Shown: positions 25,744-34,670 of the stretch, one piece after another
Layout: each line of letters opens with the position of its first letter
How positions within the stretch are numbered: the first letter of the stretch is position 1
NCBI GenBank assembly: GCA_016234555.1
Contig: JACRBJ010000045.1
Span: forward strand, 38,104-102,103
Length of the DNA stretch: 64,000 bases
Reading direction: 5' to 3'
Source: Chloroflexota bacterium
GTDB taxonomy: Bacteria; Chloroflexota; Anaerolineae; Anaerolineales; Villigracilaceae
Program-made: the position numbers and the translations under genes
The notes under the pieces: generated by a model
The model's input: the letters and a program-made list of their open reading frames with translations, nothing else
What the model was told of the DNA's origin: nothing
Databases searched by the model: none

Positions 25744-26835
25744 ATGGATTCCTTCATTCACGTTATCTCCATTATGGTTGGGACGGTTATTGTCATATCA
25801 ACCATTTTTTCAGCCATATCCACCTTTGTCCTGCCGCGCAGTGCGCGCAGCCGATTGAATCGACTCGTCTTTGGGTTGTTGCGCCGTATATTCGAACTGG
25901 TCATGCGCTTCACAAAAACCTATAAGCAACGGGATGCCATCATGGCATATTATGCGCCTGTTGCGCTGTTGTCACTCCTGCCGGTTTGGTATCTGTTGAT
26001 CGCGTTGGGATATTCCCTCATTTTCTGGGGCATCCGGGCCGGGGATTACTTTTACGACTTTCGCCTGAGCGGGTCCTCCCTGTTTACGCTGGGATTCGTC
26101 CCACCGGAGGGATACCTCGTCACGTTTTTGGCATTCTCTGAAGCCATGTTGGGGCTGATCATGGTCGGTCTTTTGATCGCTTATTTGCCCACCATGTATG
26201 CCGCATTCTCGCGCCGTGAGGAGGCCGTGAATATGCTGGAGGTGCGTGCCGGTACCCCGCCCAACCCCTACGACATGCTCACGCGCTACAACCGCATCCA
26301 TGGCATTGATAAACTGGCGGATGTGTGGCGGACCTGGGAGGTCTGGTTTGCGGATGTTGAGGAAAGCCACACCACCCTGCCTGCGCTGGTGTTCTTCCGC
26401 TCTCCGCGTCCCGAAAATTCCTGGGTGACCTCCGCCGGCGCGGTCTTGGACACGGCTGCCATTACCCTGTCTTCAATTGATGTGCCATACGAAGCGTCCG
26501 CCGCCTTGTGCATCCGCGCGGGGTACCTGGCGCTGAAACGCATCGCGGATTATTTTGACATTCCCAATCCATCAACCCCGAAATTTCCCGAGACGCCCAT
26601 CAGCATTTCCCGCGAAGAATACGACGAACTGCTTCGAAAACTGGAGGCGGCAGGTGTCCCCATCAGGCCAGACCGTGAAAAGGCATGGCTGGACTACGCG
26701 GGCTGGCGTGTTAATTATGACTGTACCCTTTTGTCATTGTGTTCCCTTGTGATGGCTCCTTATGCGTCCTGGTCCAGTGACCGCGCGTTGAAAATCGGTT
26801 TACCGCCCCTGTTCTCGAAAAAAACATTGACCTAA
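25744..26835 (+). CDS. Channel-like integral membrane protein
   Basis: The ATG at 25744 (MDSFIHVISIMVG) gives 363 residues. An N-terminal membrane segment, a second near residue 75-95, then YFYDFRLSGSSLFTLGFVPP followed by another hydrophobic segment (FLAFSEAMLGLIMVGLLIAYLP) resemble the pore helix, filter and inner helix of a two-TM potassium channel. The filter-like residues are TLGF rather than TVGYG. A soluble C-terminal domain of about 170 residues follows. Ion-channel function is an inference from layout; selectivity cannot be predicted. Confidence 0.65.
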   Translation: MDSFIHVISIMVGTVIVISTIFSAISTFVLPRSARSRLNRLVFGLLRRIFELVMRFTKTYKQRDAIMAYYAPVALLSLLPVWYLLIALGYSLIFWGIRAGDYFYDFRLSGSSLFTLGFVPPEGYLVTFLAFSEAMLGLIMVGLLIAYLPTMYAAFSRREEAVNMLEVRAGTPPNPYDMLTRYNRIHGIDKLADVWRTWEVWFADVEESHTTLPALVFFRSPRPENSWVTSAGAVLDTAAITLSSIDVPYEASAALCIRAGYLALKRIADYFDIPNPSTPKFPETPISISREEYDELLRKLEAAGVPIRPDREKAWLDYAGWRVNYDCTLLSLCSLVMAPYASWSSDRALKIGLPPLFSKKTLT

Positions 26836-26987
26836 ACCGCATATTGCGAACAATTCACCTCCAGGCAGAGGCTGAGTTTTGTGCCGTCAAAACGTGAGGA
26901 TTATCAGTGGACATCCCATCTCGTTTCCGCCATAATGAGAAGGTACGATCCGAAGTGTCACTTTAATAATCACAAGGAGATTTGCAA

Positions 26988-29138
26988 ATGACCATATCCG
27001 CACCTGCCTTGCTTGGGGAATATCGTTATGAGCTGCGCCCCGTGGAGCGCGGCTATGCCAACCGAACGCTTTATATTAATTTGGACGATAACTCCATCCG
27101 CGAGAAACCTGTAACACAGCAAATGAAAGACCTCTTTACCGGCGGGCGCGGATTTGCGCTCAAGCTGCTGTGGGATGCGGTGACACCTGAGACAAAGTGG
27201 AATGACCCGCAAAATGAATTGGTGATTGCCAACGGTCCCATCTGCGGCATCACGGCATACCCCGGCAGCGGCAAGGCGACTGTGGTCACCCTCAGCCCGT
27301 TGACCGAAAACGTCATTGACAGCAATGTAGGCGGCTACTTCGCTCCCTTCCTGAAATTCTCCGGCTTCGACGCGCTTGAAATTCAGGGCAAAGCCGCCGA
27401 GGACGTGGTCATCTTCATCGACGGCGACACCGGCCTGGTGACGATTGAGAAGTCCACGGTCGAGGGGTTGGATTCGCACGAGATCAGCAATCAACTGACA
27501 GAGAAGTACGGTGCCGATGAGAAAGGCAGGCGCGGAATCGCAGTCCTGTCCGCCGGTCAAGCCGCGGAGCATATCCGTATCGCGTTGATCAGTTCCAGTT
27601 GGTATGATGTTCGTCGCAAGGAGGCGCGTCTCAAGCAGGCGGGGCGCGGCGGACCGGGACGTGTCTTCCGCGATAAAAAGATCAAAGCCATCGTGGTGCG
27701 TTTCAGCGACATGAGTGGCGACAAAAACGGCGCGGCAGATATGGCGCTTGTCCGCAAGGCTGGCAGCCGCATCAACAAGGAGATTGCCGACCTGGACGAC
27801 AAGCAGAACCAGATGCGCAAAGTCGGCACGGCGAACATCGTCGAGGTCATGGATCACTTCGACCTGCTGCCGACTCACAACTTCCGCTATGGGTCGCACC
27901 CCGACACGCACAAGATTGACTCGAAGGTTTGGAAGCAAGCCTTCACTCAGGGCATGCCCGACGGCTGCTGGCTCGGCTGTACCATGTCCTGTTCGCATGG
28001 CGTGGATCACTTCCCGATTCAAACTGGACCTTATGCGGGTCAATGCGTTCTGGTGGACGGACCCGAATACGAAAATGCCGCCGGGCTTGGTTCGAACATC
28101 GGCAACTTCGACGCCCAGAAGGTTTTGGAACTTAACTTCTACTGCGATACCTACGGCGTGGACAGCATCTCGTTTGCCAACTGCGTGGCGTTTGCGATGG
28201 AATGTTACGAGGAAGGTCAGATTACGAAGGAACACACAGGCGGCTTGGAACTGAACTTCGGCAACGGCGCTGCGGCGCTGGAACTTATCCACCAGATGGC
28301 GCGCGGCGAAGGCTTTGGCGTGATCGTCGGTCAGGGCGTGCGCTACATGAAGGAATATTTTGTGCGCGAGTACGGAGCCGATCCGAAGTTTTTACACGAC
28401 ATCGGCATGGAAATCAAAGGTATGGAAATCTCGGAGTATCTGACCAAGGAATCGCTTGCCCAGCAGGGCGGATTTGGCTTGGCGACGAAAGGTCCCCAGC
28501 ACGACGAAGCCTGGCTGATTTTCATGGATCAAGTGTTGAACCTGCTGCCGTCCTTCAAGGATAAAGCCGAAGCCCTGCATTATTTCCCGATGTGGCGCAC
28601 CTGGTTCAGCCTGCACGGACTGTGCAAACTGCCGTGGAACGACATCTCGCCCGAGAACAACAAGCAGACGAAGGAACCCGCCAAGGTTGTGGAGCATGTC
28701 GAAAACTACTCGTGGATTCACCAGGGCGTGACCGGCAACCCAACTGTCCCGCAGGATTTGCTCGACCAGTCGGAACGGGTCTACAACTTCCAAAAGGTCT
28801 TTGCCATCCGCATGGGACGGGTGGGACGTCAGCATGATTATCCGCCCTATCGCGCGATGGGCCCCGTCACCGCCGCCGAGTACGAATCCCGCCAGGAGCG
28901 CTACGATGAGCAACTCAAGCGGCTGGTCGAGATCGACCCCGAAGGCATGTCCACAGAAGAGAAGATGAAACACCTCCGCAAGTACCGCGAAGGTCAGTAC
29001 GAGCAGTTGATGGATGCGGTCTATCAGCGCCGCGGCTGGGACTCGAACAGTGTTCCCACTCCCGAAAAACTGCGCGAGCTGGGCATGGATTTGCCCGAAC
29101 TGCTCGAAGTGGTCGAACGGGCAGGGAAGGGCGCGTAA
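26988..29138 (+). CDS. Aldehyde:ferredoxin oxidoreductase family protein
   Basis: The start is the ATG at 26988 with a perfect AAGGAGA site, giving 716 residues, longer than classical AOR (about 600). The N-terminal domain carries GGRGFALKLLW and NVIDSNVGGYFAPFLKFSGFDALEIQGKA, the tungstopterin-binding region. The iron-sulfur cysteines appear as CWLGCTMSC (spacing C-x3-C-x3-C, slightly wider than the usual C-x2-C-x3-C) and HGLCKLP. The family oxidises aldehydes or, in BamB-like members, takes part in low-potential reductions with a tungsten cofactor. The extra C-terminal 100 residues are charged and helical. The start follows a 150-base gap; a terminator lies downstream. Confidence 0.9.
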   Translation: MTISAPALLGEYRYELRPVERGYANRTLYINLDDNSIREKPVTQQMKDLFTGGRGFALKLLWDAVTPETKWNDPQNELVIANGPICGITAYPGSGKATVVTLSPLTENVIDSNVGGYFAPFLKFSGFDALEIQGKAAEDVVIFIDGDTGLVTIEKSTVEGLDSHEISNQLTEKYGADEKGRRGIAVLSAGQAAEHIRIALISSSWYDVRRKEARLKQAGRGGPGRVFRDKKIKAIVVRFSDMSGDKNGAADMALVRKAGSRINKEIADLDDKQNQMRKVGTANIVEVMDHFDLLPTHNFRYGSHPDTHKIDSKVWKQAFTQGMPDGCWLGCTMSCSHGVDHFPIQTGPYAGQCVLVDGPEYENAAGLGSNIGNFDAQKVLELNFYCDTYGVDSISFANCVAFAMECYEEGQITKEHTGGLELNFGNGAAALELIHQMARGEGFGVIVGQGVRYMKEYFVREYGADPKFLHDIGMEIKGMEISEYLTKESLAQQGGFGLATKGPQHDEAWLIFMDQVLNLLPSFKDKAEALHYFPMWRTWFSLHGLCKLPWNDISPENNKQTKEPAKVVEHVENYSWIHQGVTGNPTVPQDLLDQSERVYNFQKVFAIRMGRVGRQHDYPPYRAMGPVTAAEYESRQERYDEQLKRLVEIDPEGMSTEEKMKHLRKYREGQYEQLMDAVYQRRGWDSNSVPTPEKLRELGMDLPELLEVVERAGKGA

Positions 29139-29163
29139 GCATAGGCTGAGTTCGATGCAAATG

Positions 29164-29197
29164 GCAGGCTTGACGATTGAGTCAGGCCTGCTTGTTT
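29164..29197 (+). terminator. Terminator of the AOR gene
   Basis: GCAGGCTTGAC (29164-29174) pairs with GTCAGGCCTGC (29181-29191) with one G-U-type mismatch, followed by TTGTTT. It lies 25 bases downstream of the AOR stop. Confidence 0.65.
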
Positions 29198-29199
29198 AA

Positions 29200-29208
29200 T
29201 GCTATAAT
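29200..29208 (+). promoter_or_regulatory. Extended -10 promoter of the lipoprotein gene at 29265
   Basis: TGCTATAAT is a perfect extended -10 element (TG at 29200, TATAAT at 29203-29208). No good -35 box is present at the expected distance, which extended -10 promoters tolerate. The gene starts 57 bases downstream. Confidence 0.5.
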
Positions 29209-29264
29209 TTTTACCACGCAAGGAGATGGTTCTTGCGCTTTTTTATTCGAGAATAGAGACAATC

Positions 29265-29894
29265 ATGAGAAGTAACAGCCTCTTTCCACGACTGCTTTTT
29301 CTTGCAACTTTAGCCTCCCTGCTTTATTCATGCAATTTGCGCGTGTCTGTGCGAAGCGACAGTTTATCTCCCACGCCGGTGACGATTCCGTCAGCGACCG
29401 CCACACCTGTTGCCTCTCCCACCTCGACGTTTACTCCTTTTCCCACGGTGCCCCTCCTGCCCACGCCTACACTGACGCTCTTTTTTGCGCCCACCGTTAC
29501 CCCCACCCGACAATGGTCTGCCTGCCCGGGCATCGTCGTCACGCAGACAGACACCGACCAGGGCGACATGCTCCACATCCTGCGCTGTGAGGACGGCCTG
29601 GAATATGATCTGGGTCCCCTCCCCAGTGGAGTGTTTGCCGTGGGTCCCAACGATAAATTCCTGATATACGCCGGCTCGAACGGTATTGTGTACGGTTCGA
29701 GGATCGGGGAGCCACACCTGTTTGTTTTATACAACCTCGTGCGCGAGCATATATTCACCGTGTTTAATATAGGATCTGCGCCCGATTTCAAAATCTCATT
29801 TTCCGATGGAGACCCAATCTATAGGCTGGTCCTCGTCGAAAGAAATTATGGTCAAAAACGGATGTACGACCTGCCGGCACGTCTCACACATTAA
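29265..29894 (+). CDS. Secreted lipoprotein of unknown function
   Basis: The ATG at 29265 gives 209 residues. The N-terminus has a signal peptide ending LLYSC, the probable lipobox (Cys at about 23). A Thr/Pro-rich tract to about residue 80 is followed by a small domain with two cysteines (ACPGIVV, ILRCEDG) and a beta-rich end. No family is recognised. The style matches other linker-bearing lipoproteins of the window. A bidirectional terminator separates it from the convergent MFS gene. Confidence 0.7.
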   Translation: MRSNSLFPRLLFLATLASLLYSCNLRVSVRSDSLSPTPVTIPSATATPVASPTSTFTPFPTVPLLPTPTLTLFFAPTVTPTRQWSACPGIVVTQTDTDQGDMLHILRCEDGLEYDLGPLPSGVFAVGPNDKFLIYAGSNGIVYGSRIGEPHLFVLYNLVREHIFTVFNIGSAPDFKISFSDGDPIYRLVLVERNYGQKRMYDLPARLTH

Positions 29895-29919
29895 ATATTG
29901 TTGGGATCGCCTGCAAAAA

Positions 29920-29965
29920 AAACAGACATCAGAAGTCCGCTGTGCGAGACTTCTGATGTCTGTTT
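29920..29965. terminator. Bidirectional terminator
   Basis: A perfect 18-base inverted repeat (AAACAGACATCAGAAGTC at 29920-29937 and its complement at 29948-29965) with A-run and T-run flanks lies between the convergent lipoprotein and MFS genes. Confidence 0.85.
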
Positions 29966-29983
29966 AACATGGCTATTCAGCTT

Positions 29984-31348
29984 TTATTGATTCCCATCGT
30001 ACTTCTTTGCGTCGGCGATGGCTTTGGTTACATTTACAAATGGCAACAGGATCAAGCCCATGATGAAGAAGAAGATCAACGAGAGGATGGCGACGCGCAG
30101 GTCATCGAAAATCTGGTTCGCCAAGCCGAACACCAGCGGACCAATCCATGAGGTGCCTCGTTCGCTGACTTCATAAAAAGAGAAGAACTCTGCTTCCTTG
30201 CCGTTGGGGACCATCTGCGCGAACAAACTGCGGCTAATGGCTTGTGAGCCGCCCATCACCAATGCGATGAAAATGCCGAGTACGAAGAACTGCGCGGTTG
30301 CGGTTGGACCTTTTAATCCGCCGTAGGCATAAATCACCACAGCTGCCCAGATGGCAAGGCTGATGACCACCGACTGTTTCGCACCGACCCATCCAGCCAG
30401 TTTGCCCCAGAATAACGCGCCGAAGAATGCCACAAATTGGATCATCAAAATGACGGCGATCAGAGTCGATTGTTCAAGTTCCAGCCCGCCCTGAATCAGC
30501 GGGGCGGCGGCAAAGGTTGAGGCAACCGCAATGACGGTTTGAATCCCATCGTTGTATAAAAAGTATGCCAGCAGGAATTTCATCGTTTCGGGGAAATGTT
30601 TTACCTCGCCAAACGTCTTGCGGAGTTGCTTGAAACCGATACTGGCATAATTTTCACCTGCGGGAAGTTGACGCGCTGCGTGACGCGGGCGCAACCTGTT
30701 CCAGGTCAGGAAGGAAAAGCCAAGCCACCAAACGCCCGCCGAGGCAAGGTTGATACGGACTGCCAGCTCTCCCGGCACGCCCAGGTCTTCGCTGAAGGTG
30801 TAGAAAGCCAGATTGAGCGCCAGTAAAATTCCGCCGCCCATGTAGCCCATCGCCCAGCCATACGAGGAGACTCGGTCTCTTTCATCCTCGCTGGCAATGT
30901 CGGGCAGGTAGGAGTTGTAGAAAACCATCGCCGCGCCAAAGGCGAGGTTGGCGACGATGAACAGGACGCCGCCCAGCCACCACAATTCACCAGTGACGAG
31001 GAACATCAATATGGTTGCCAATGCGCCGATGGTGGCGAAAATCTGCATCATCTGTTTTCGCAGATGGGAGTAGTCCGCAATCGCGCCGAGGATGGGCAGG
31101 AATAAAACCTGCATCCCGACAGAAAACGAGATGCAGTATGGCATGAAGGAATCAGGTGCGACGGGAATCCCAAAAAACGAAGCAGTTGAAGTTCCAGCCG
31201 CCTTAGCCGCATCCCGCGCCAGCGCCGCCACGTGCGGAGCCAAAAACACCGTCCCGATGGTCGTGCTGAATGCCGAGTTTGCCCAGTCGTACATTGCCCA
31301 GCCGAAGATTTCCCTTCGGTCATTTATCATTGCTGTGTTTGTTGACAT
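29984..31348 (-). CDS. MFS transporter, UMF1/Atg22-like
   Basis: The ATG at 31348 has a GGAGA site four bases upstream and gives 454 residues with about twelve membrane segments. The opening REIFGWAMYDWANSAFSTTIGTVFLAP is the hallmark of the UMF1 family (YDWANSA), related to the vacuolar amino-acid effluxer Atg22. Further family motifs are FYNSYLPDIASEDERDRVSSYGWAMGY and GGSQAISRSLFAQMVPNGKEAEFFSFYEVSERGTSWIGP. Substrate unknown, possibly amino acids or other small solutes. Confidence 0.92.
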   Translation of the reverse strand: MSTNTAMINDRREIFGWAMYDWANSAFSTTIGTVFLAPHVAALARDAAKAAGTSTASFFGIPVAPDSFMPYCISFSVGMQVLFLPILGAIADYSHLRKQMMQIFATIGALATILMFLVTGELWWLGGVLFIVANLAFGAAMVFYNSYLPDIASEDERDRVSSYGWAMGYMGGGILLALNLAFYTFSEDLGVPGELAVRINLASAGVWWLGFSFLTWNRLRPRHAARQLPAGENYASIGFKQLRKTFGEVKHFPETMKFLLAYFLYNDGIQTVIAVASTFAAAPLIQGGLELEQSTLIAVILMIQFVAFFGALFWGKLAGWVGAKQSVVISLAIWAAVVIYAYGGLKGPTATAQFFVLGIFIALVMGGSQAISRSLFAQMVPNGKEAEFFSFYEVSERGTSWIGPLVFGLANQIFDDLRVAILSLIFFFIMGLILLPFVNVTKAIADAKKYDGNQ

Positions 31349-31451
31349 AGTTTCTCCACGGACTGTGATTTGTTGCTGAGTTGACAACACTTGCGCGCGC
31401 AGGCGGTTTCGACTTCGATGCAACGCATTATACATTGTTACGAATCCCCCG

Positions 31452-32444
31452 GTGTGCTATCATTGGAAGGTGCAAACCATTTTTGCCCCAATTTACCCGG
31501 AAGAACTCCGAATCCCTGTGGCCAGGATCCGAGTTCTGGTCGATTCGTATTCCGAACGCAAACGGACGGGGGTCATCCGCCTGGGCTACCCGTCGAGAAA
31601 ACATCTTTGCCTGCTTTTTAAACGGGGCGAATTGCTTAATTCCTACCTTGCCCAGCCTTCGGCGGCTTTGGAGCCGTTGGCTGCCAGTCAATGGGTGAAG
31701 TGGGTTGAAGCCGCCGGGGACGCCTACACAAAAATCATGTCGCTTTCCGTGCGTGGATTGTTCGTTTCCAAACTATTGATCACAGTAGGCGGCGGCACCA
31801 CGGAAAATTTCTCCATGCCAGCCCAGTTATCTGACTATATTGCGTCGCTCGAAGGGAAAGCGGGGACGACCCTGCTGCGGGTGAATTGGAATCGCGCCAT
31901 GGGCGGCATATTCTTTTCCGATGCGCAGGATGAGACTCATTCTGTTTTTCTTTCCCGGGAAACTGTCGTGGATGAAACCGGCGTCCATAAAAACTTTTCC
32001 ACCTGGAATGAGGTGAACTGCGCGGTCGAGATGGCTGCTCTCGATCTGTCGGTTGATACCTGGCGGGAATGGTACCTGCGGAGGGCATTTTCCGAGATCT
32101 GCCGCCTCATGTTGAGTCGTTTCGAGGTGATGACGGGGCGTGCGCTGGTTGATTCACTTGTGCGGCTTGTCTCAATATGCGCCGCAAGGAACAATCTGGA
32201 CATCATGATCTCATCCCGCAAGGTGGTTGATAACGAAGCGTTTTCCTCTCCCGCGGATGCGGCGCAAAGTTACCGCGAAATATTGACCGAAATGTTCAGC
32301 CATTTTTCATCGGTTGTCGGTTCGCGCCTGCTTTCGCTGACCATGCAGGAAATCGTCGCCAGCCTGCCCGAGCTTGAGCGCTCTGCGATAAGCACCTCCG
32401 AACTTTTGCCCGAAGGATATGGATATGCATCAAAAGGCGCATAA
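31452..32444 (+). CDS. Hypothetical cytoplasmic protein
   Basis: The frame opens with a GTG at 31452; a second GTG at 31470 (VQTIFAPIYPEELRIP) is also possible and neither has a clear ribosome-binding site. The 330 residues have no membrane segment and no family was recognised. The N-terminal half is beta-rich (TGVIRLGYPSRKHLCLLFKRGELLN, reminiscent of PATAN/DUF4388-type effector domains), the rest largely helical. The 3' end overlaps the start of the next membrane-protein gene by 26 bases, so the two are probably co-translated. Confidence 0.65.
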   Translation: MCYHWKVQTIFAPIYPEELRIPVARIRVLVDSYSERKRTGVIRLGYPSRKHLCLLFKRGELLNSYLAQPSAALEPLAASQWVKWVEAAGDAYTKIMSLSVRGLFVSKLLITVGGGTTENFSMPAQLSDYIASLEGKAGTTLLRVNWNRAMGGIFFSDAQDETHSVFLSRETVVDETGVHKNFSTWNEVNCAVEMAALDLSVDTWREWYLRRAFSEICRLMLSRFEVMTGRALVDSLVRLVSICAARNNLDIMISSRKVVDNEAFSSPADAAQSYREILTEMFSHFSSVVGSRLLSLTMQEIVASLPELERSAISTSELLPEGYGYASKGA

Positions 32445-33243
32445 TTTCGTCCCCGCCCTTATATCCACTGCCTGTTATGTGCTTGTGATTATCATGATTG
32501 TGGGGTATGTATTCATTTATCAGGTGGAACCGTTTGAAGGCACCTTGAATGATTTTATTCTCAGCGTGGCATTTGCGTTTGCGGCGTTCCTGGCGGCGGC
32601 AGTTGGCACAGCCAATTACCTTCATTACAAACCCGATGACAGCCCCCGTGTTGTGTGGCTCAATCTGGCAATTGGCTTTTGGTTGTGGTGCTTGTCTGAG
32701 GCGGTGTGGTGCGTGTACTACATCCGCTCAGGCTTCGAAGAGGTTCCTACACCCAGTTGGGCGGATATTGGCTGGTTGGCAGGGTATATCTTTTTTGCCA
32801 TCGCTGTATATCATCAATATGCGTTGATTTTTCCATCGCAGCGAAATCGCATTCGGAACACCGTTTACGGCATATCGGCGGTTGTTCTGATCCTGCCCCT
32901 GGTCGGGTTGCTGGCAATGAACGCATTTACCCTGGAAAACTATATCAATTATTTTTACTCGTTTGCCGACCTCGCTGTCGGTGTGGCGGGACTGATATTC
33001 GTATTCTCTTTCCGGGGCGCCATGATCGCGCGACCCTGGATCGGCATGGTGGTCTTCAGCGTCTCCGATTTTCTTTATGCCTGGGCTCTCCAGGCGGGGA
33101 TATATGCTTGGGCGCTTGAAAACGGCAACATGCTTACCATGGTGATCGATACGACATATCTCGCCGCTTATCTCGTTCTTTGGCTGGGATTCGTCAGCCA
33201 GTGGATTCTGATCAACTACGGTTTGCGTGGGAATCGAAATTAA
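32419..33243 (+). CDS. Polytopic membrane protein (sensor-domain-like)
   Basis: The 274 residues form about eight regular membrane helices with short loops and no soluble domain. Motifs include WLNLAIGFWLWCLSEAVWCVYYIRSG and SWADIGWLAGYIFFAIAVY. This helix pattern resembles N-terminal membrane sensor modules seen in front of diguanylate cyclases, but no output domain follows. It overlaps the preceding cytoplasmic protein gene, which could be its partner. Function unknown. Confidence 0.7.
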   Translation: MDMHQKAHNFVPALISTACYVLVIIMIVGYVFIYQVEPFEGTLNDFILSVAFAFAAFLAAAVGTANYLHYKPDDSPRVVWLNLAIGFWLWCLSEAVWCVYYIRSGFEEVPTPSWADIGWLAGYIFFAIAVYHQYALIFPSQRNRIRNTVYGISAVVLILPLVGLLAMNAFTLENYINYFYSFADLAVGVAGLIFVFSFRGAMIARPWIGMVVFSVSDFLYAWALQAGIYAWALENGNMLTMVIDTTYLAAYLVLWLGFVSQWILINYGLRGNRN

Positions 33244-33248
33244 CTTTC

Positions 33249-33277
33249 TTGACCCTCATCCCGCTCCGCGCTAAAAT
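33249..33277 (+). promoter_or_regulatory. Sigma70-type promoter of ffh
   Basis: TTGACC (33249-33254) and TAAAAT (33272-33277) are separated by 17 bases. They lie in the gap before ffh and predict a 5' leader of about 55 bases that contains a start-stop mini-frame and a palindrome. Confidence 0.65.
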
Positions 33278-33302
33278 CCCCGTCCTATACTAAAAAGGAA
33301 TC

Positions 33303-33339
33303 ATGTAGTACCGACTTAAGTTGGTACCATAAAATTATT
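33303..33339 (+). repeat. Palindromic insertion at the ffh start region
   Basis: An AAAGGA site (33294-33299) is followed four bases later by an ATG (33303) that meets TAG at once. Directly after comes the near-perfect palindrome GTACCGACTTAAGTTGGTAC (33308-33327), then an AT-rich stretch and the real ffh ATG at 33340, which has no ribosome-binding site of its own. The simplest reading is that a 37-base palindromic repeat inserted at the original start codon and supplied a new ATG. Confidence 0.65.
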
Positions 33340-34662
33340 ATGTTTGAAACTCTCACCGGAAGACTCAACCAAATTTTCGACAATCTCCGCCGCCGCGGCA
33401 AGCTATCCGAAGCGGACGTGGACGCCGCCATGCGCGAGGTGCGGCTTGCCCTCATCGAGGCGGACGTACACTTCAGCGTGGTCAAAACCTTCATTGCCCG
33501 CGTGCGCGAACGCGCCGTCGGGGCGGAAGTCTCGAAGGCGCTCAACCCCGGTCAGCAGGTGATCAAGATCGTCAACGAGGAATTGATCACCTCGCTGGGC
33601 GAACCCGTCGGGTTGAACCTCACGGGTCCCAAACCGCGCGTTGTCATGATGGTCGGTTTGCAGGGCGCGGGCAAGACCACCGTCTCGGGCAAACTGGCGC
33701 GGCTGATGAAATCAAAAGGGGAGCGCGTGCTGCTGGTTGCCGGTGACCCGTATCGTCCCGCCGCTGTGCAGCAGTTGCAGCAACTCGGCGAGCGGCTGGA
33801 TGTCGAGGTTGAAGCGGATACTTCGGTCACGCCGCCGCAACTGGCAAAGCGCGCCTTCGACAAAGCCGAAAAGGGCGGCTACACCCTGGTCATCATCGAC
33901 ACCGCTGGTCGGTCACAGATGGACGCCACGCTCATGGATGAGTTGAAAGCCATCGCGGCAAACGTCAACCCGGTGGACATCCTGCTCGTGGTCGACTCGA
34001 TGATCGGTCAGGAAGCTCTCAACATTGCACAAGGCTTCCGCGACGCGATCCAACTCACAGGTCTGGTCATGACCAAAATGGACGGCGACTCGCGCGGCGG
34101 CGCCGCCATCTCCATCCGCTCGGTGACCGGTGTCCCGATCAAATTCATCGGTACGGGCGAAAAGCTCGACGCGCTCGAAGCCTATGACCCGTCGCGTCTG
34201 TCCTCTCGCATTCTGGGCATGGGCGACATGATCGGCTTGATCGAAAAAGCCGAAGCCGCCTACGACGGGCAGGACATGGAAAAGCAGGCGCAGAAACTGA
34301 TGAAGGGTCAGTTCTCGCTGGAGGATTGGCTCGAGCAGATGAAGCAGATGAAGAAGATGGGTCCGCTTTCGCAGATCATGGAAATGCTCCCCGGTCAAAT
34401 GGGACAAGCCGCCCGTCAGATCGACCCCAGGGACATCGAAAGGAATTTCAAGCAGACTGAAGCCATCATCCACTCGATGACCTTGAAGGAACGCCGCGAC
34501 CCCGACATCCTCAACGCCTCCCGCCGCCGCCGCATCGCTGCCGGTTGCGGCATGGAAGTGCAGGACGTGAACCGCCTCATCAAACAGTTCCGCGAAGCGC
34601 AGAAGATGATGAAGATGTTCCAGAAAAGCGGGGGCAGGGGATTGCCGAAGATGTTTGGGTAG
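33340..34662 (+). CDS. ffh: Signal recognition particle protein Ffh (SRP54)
   Basis: The 440-residue SRP GTPase has the N domain, then GLQGAGKTTVSGKLA (G1), DTAGRSQMD (G3), TKMDGDSRGGAA (G4) and GTGEKLDALEAYDPSRLSSRILGMGD, followed by the methionine-rich M domain (QMKQMKKMGPLSQIMEMLPGQM) that binds signal peptides and 4.5S RNA. It targets membrane proteins to the translocon through FtsY. Here it stands alone, away from the rpsP-rimM block with which it is often grouped. The start lacks a Shine-Dalgarno sequence because of an inserted palindrome. It converges on the aminotransferase gene only eight bases away. Confidence 0.97.
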   Translation: MFETLTGRLNQIFDNLRRRGKLSEADVDAAMREVRLALIEADVHFSVVKTFIARVRERAVGAEVSKALNPGQQVIKIVNEELITSLGEPVGLNLTGPKPRVVMMVGLQGAGKTTVSGKLARLMKSKGERVLLVAGDPYRPAAVQQLQQLGERLDVEVEADTSVTPPQLAKRAFDKAEKGGYTLVIIDTAGRSQMDATLMDELKAIAANVNPVDILLVVDSMIGQEALNIAQGFRDAIQLTGLVMTKMDGDSRGGAAISIRSVTGVPIKFIGTGEKLDALEAYDPSRLSSRILGMGDMIGLIEKAEAAYDGQDMEKQAQKLMKGQFSLEDWLEQMKQMKKMGPLSQIMEMLPGQMGQAARQIDPRDIERNFKQTEAIIHSMTLKERRDPDILNASRRRRIAAGCGMEVQDVNRLIKQFREAQKMMKMFQKSGGRGLPKMFG

Positions 34663-34670
34663 CAGGCGGG

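Noticed and set aside
26970..28292. 440-codon minus-strand open frame opposite the AOR gene
   Set aside because: Its composition is that of a codon-bias shadow, and the AOR gene on the plus strand has a perfect ribosome-binding site and conserved motifs.
29170..29175. TTGACG as -35 box for the TATAAT at 29203
   Set aside because: The spacing of 27 bases is too long, and the sequence is part of the AOR terminator stem. An extended -10 promoter is the better reading.
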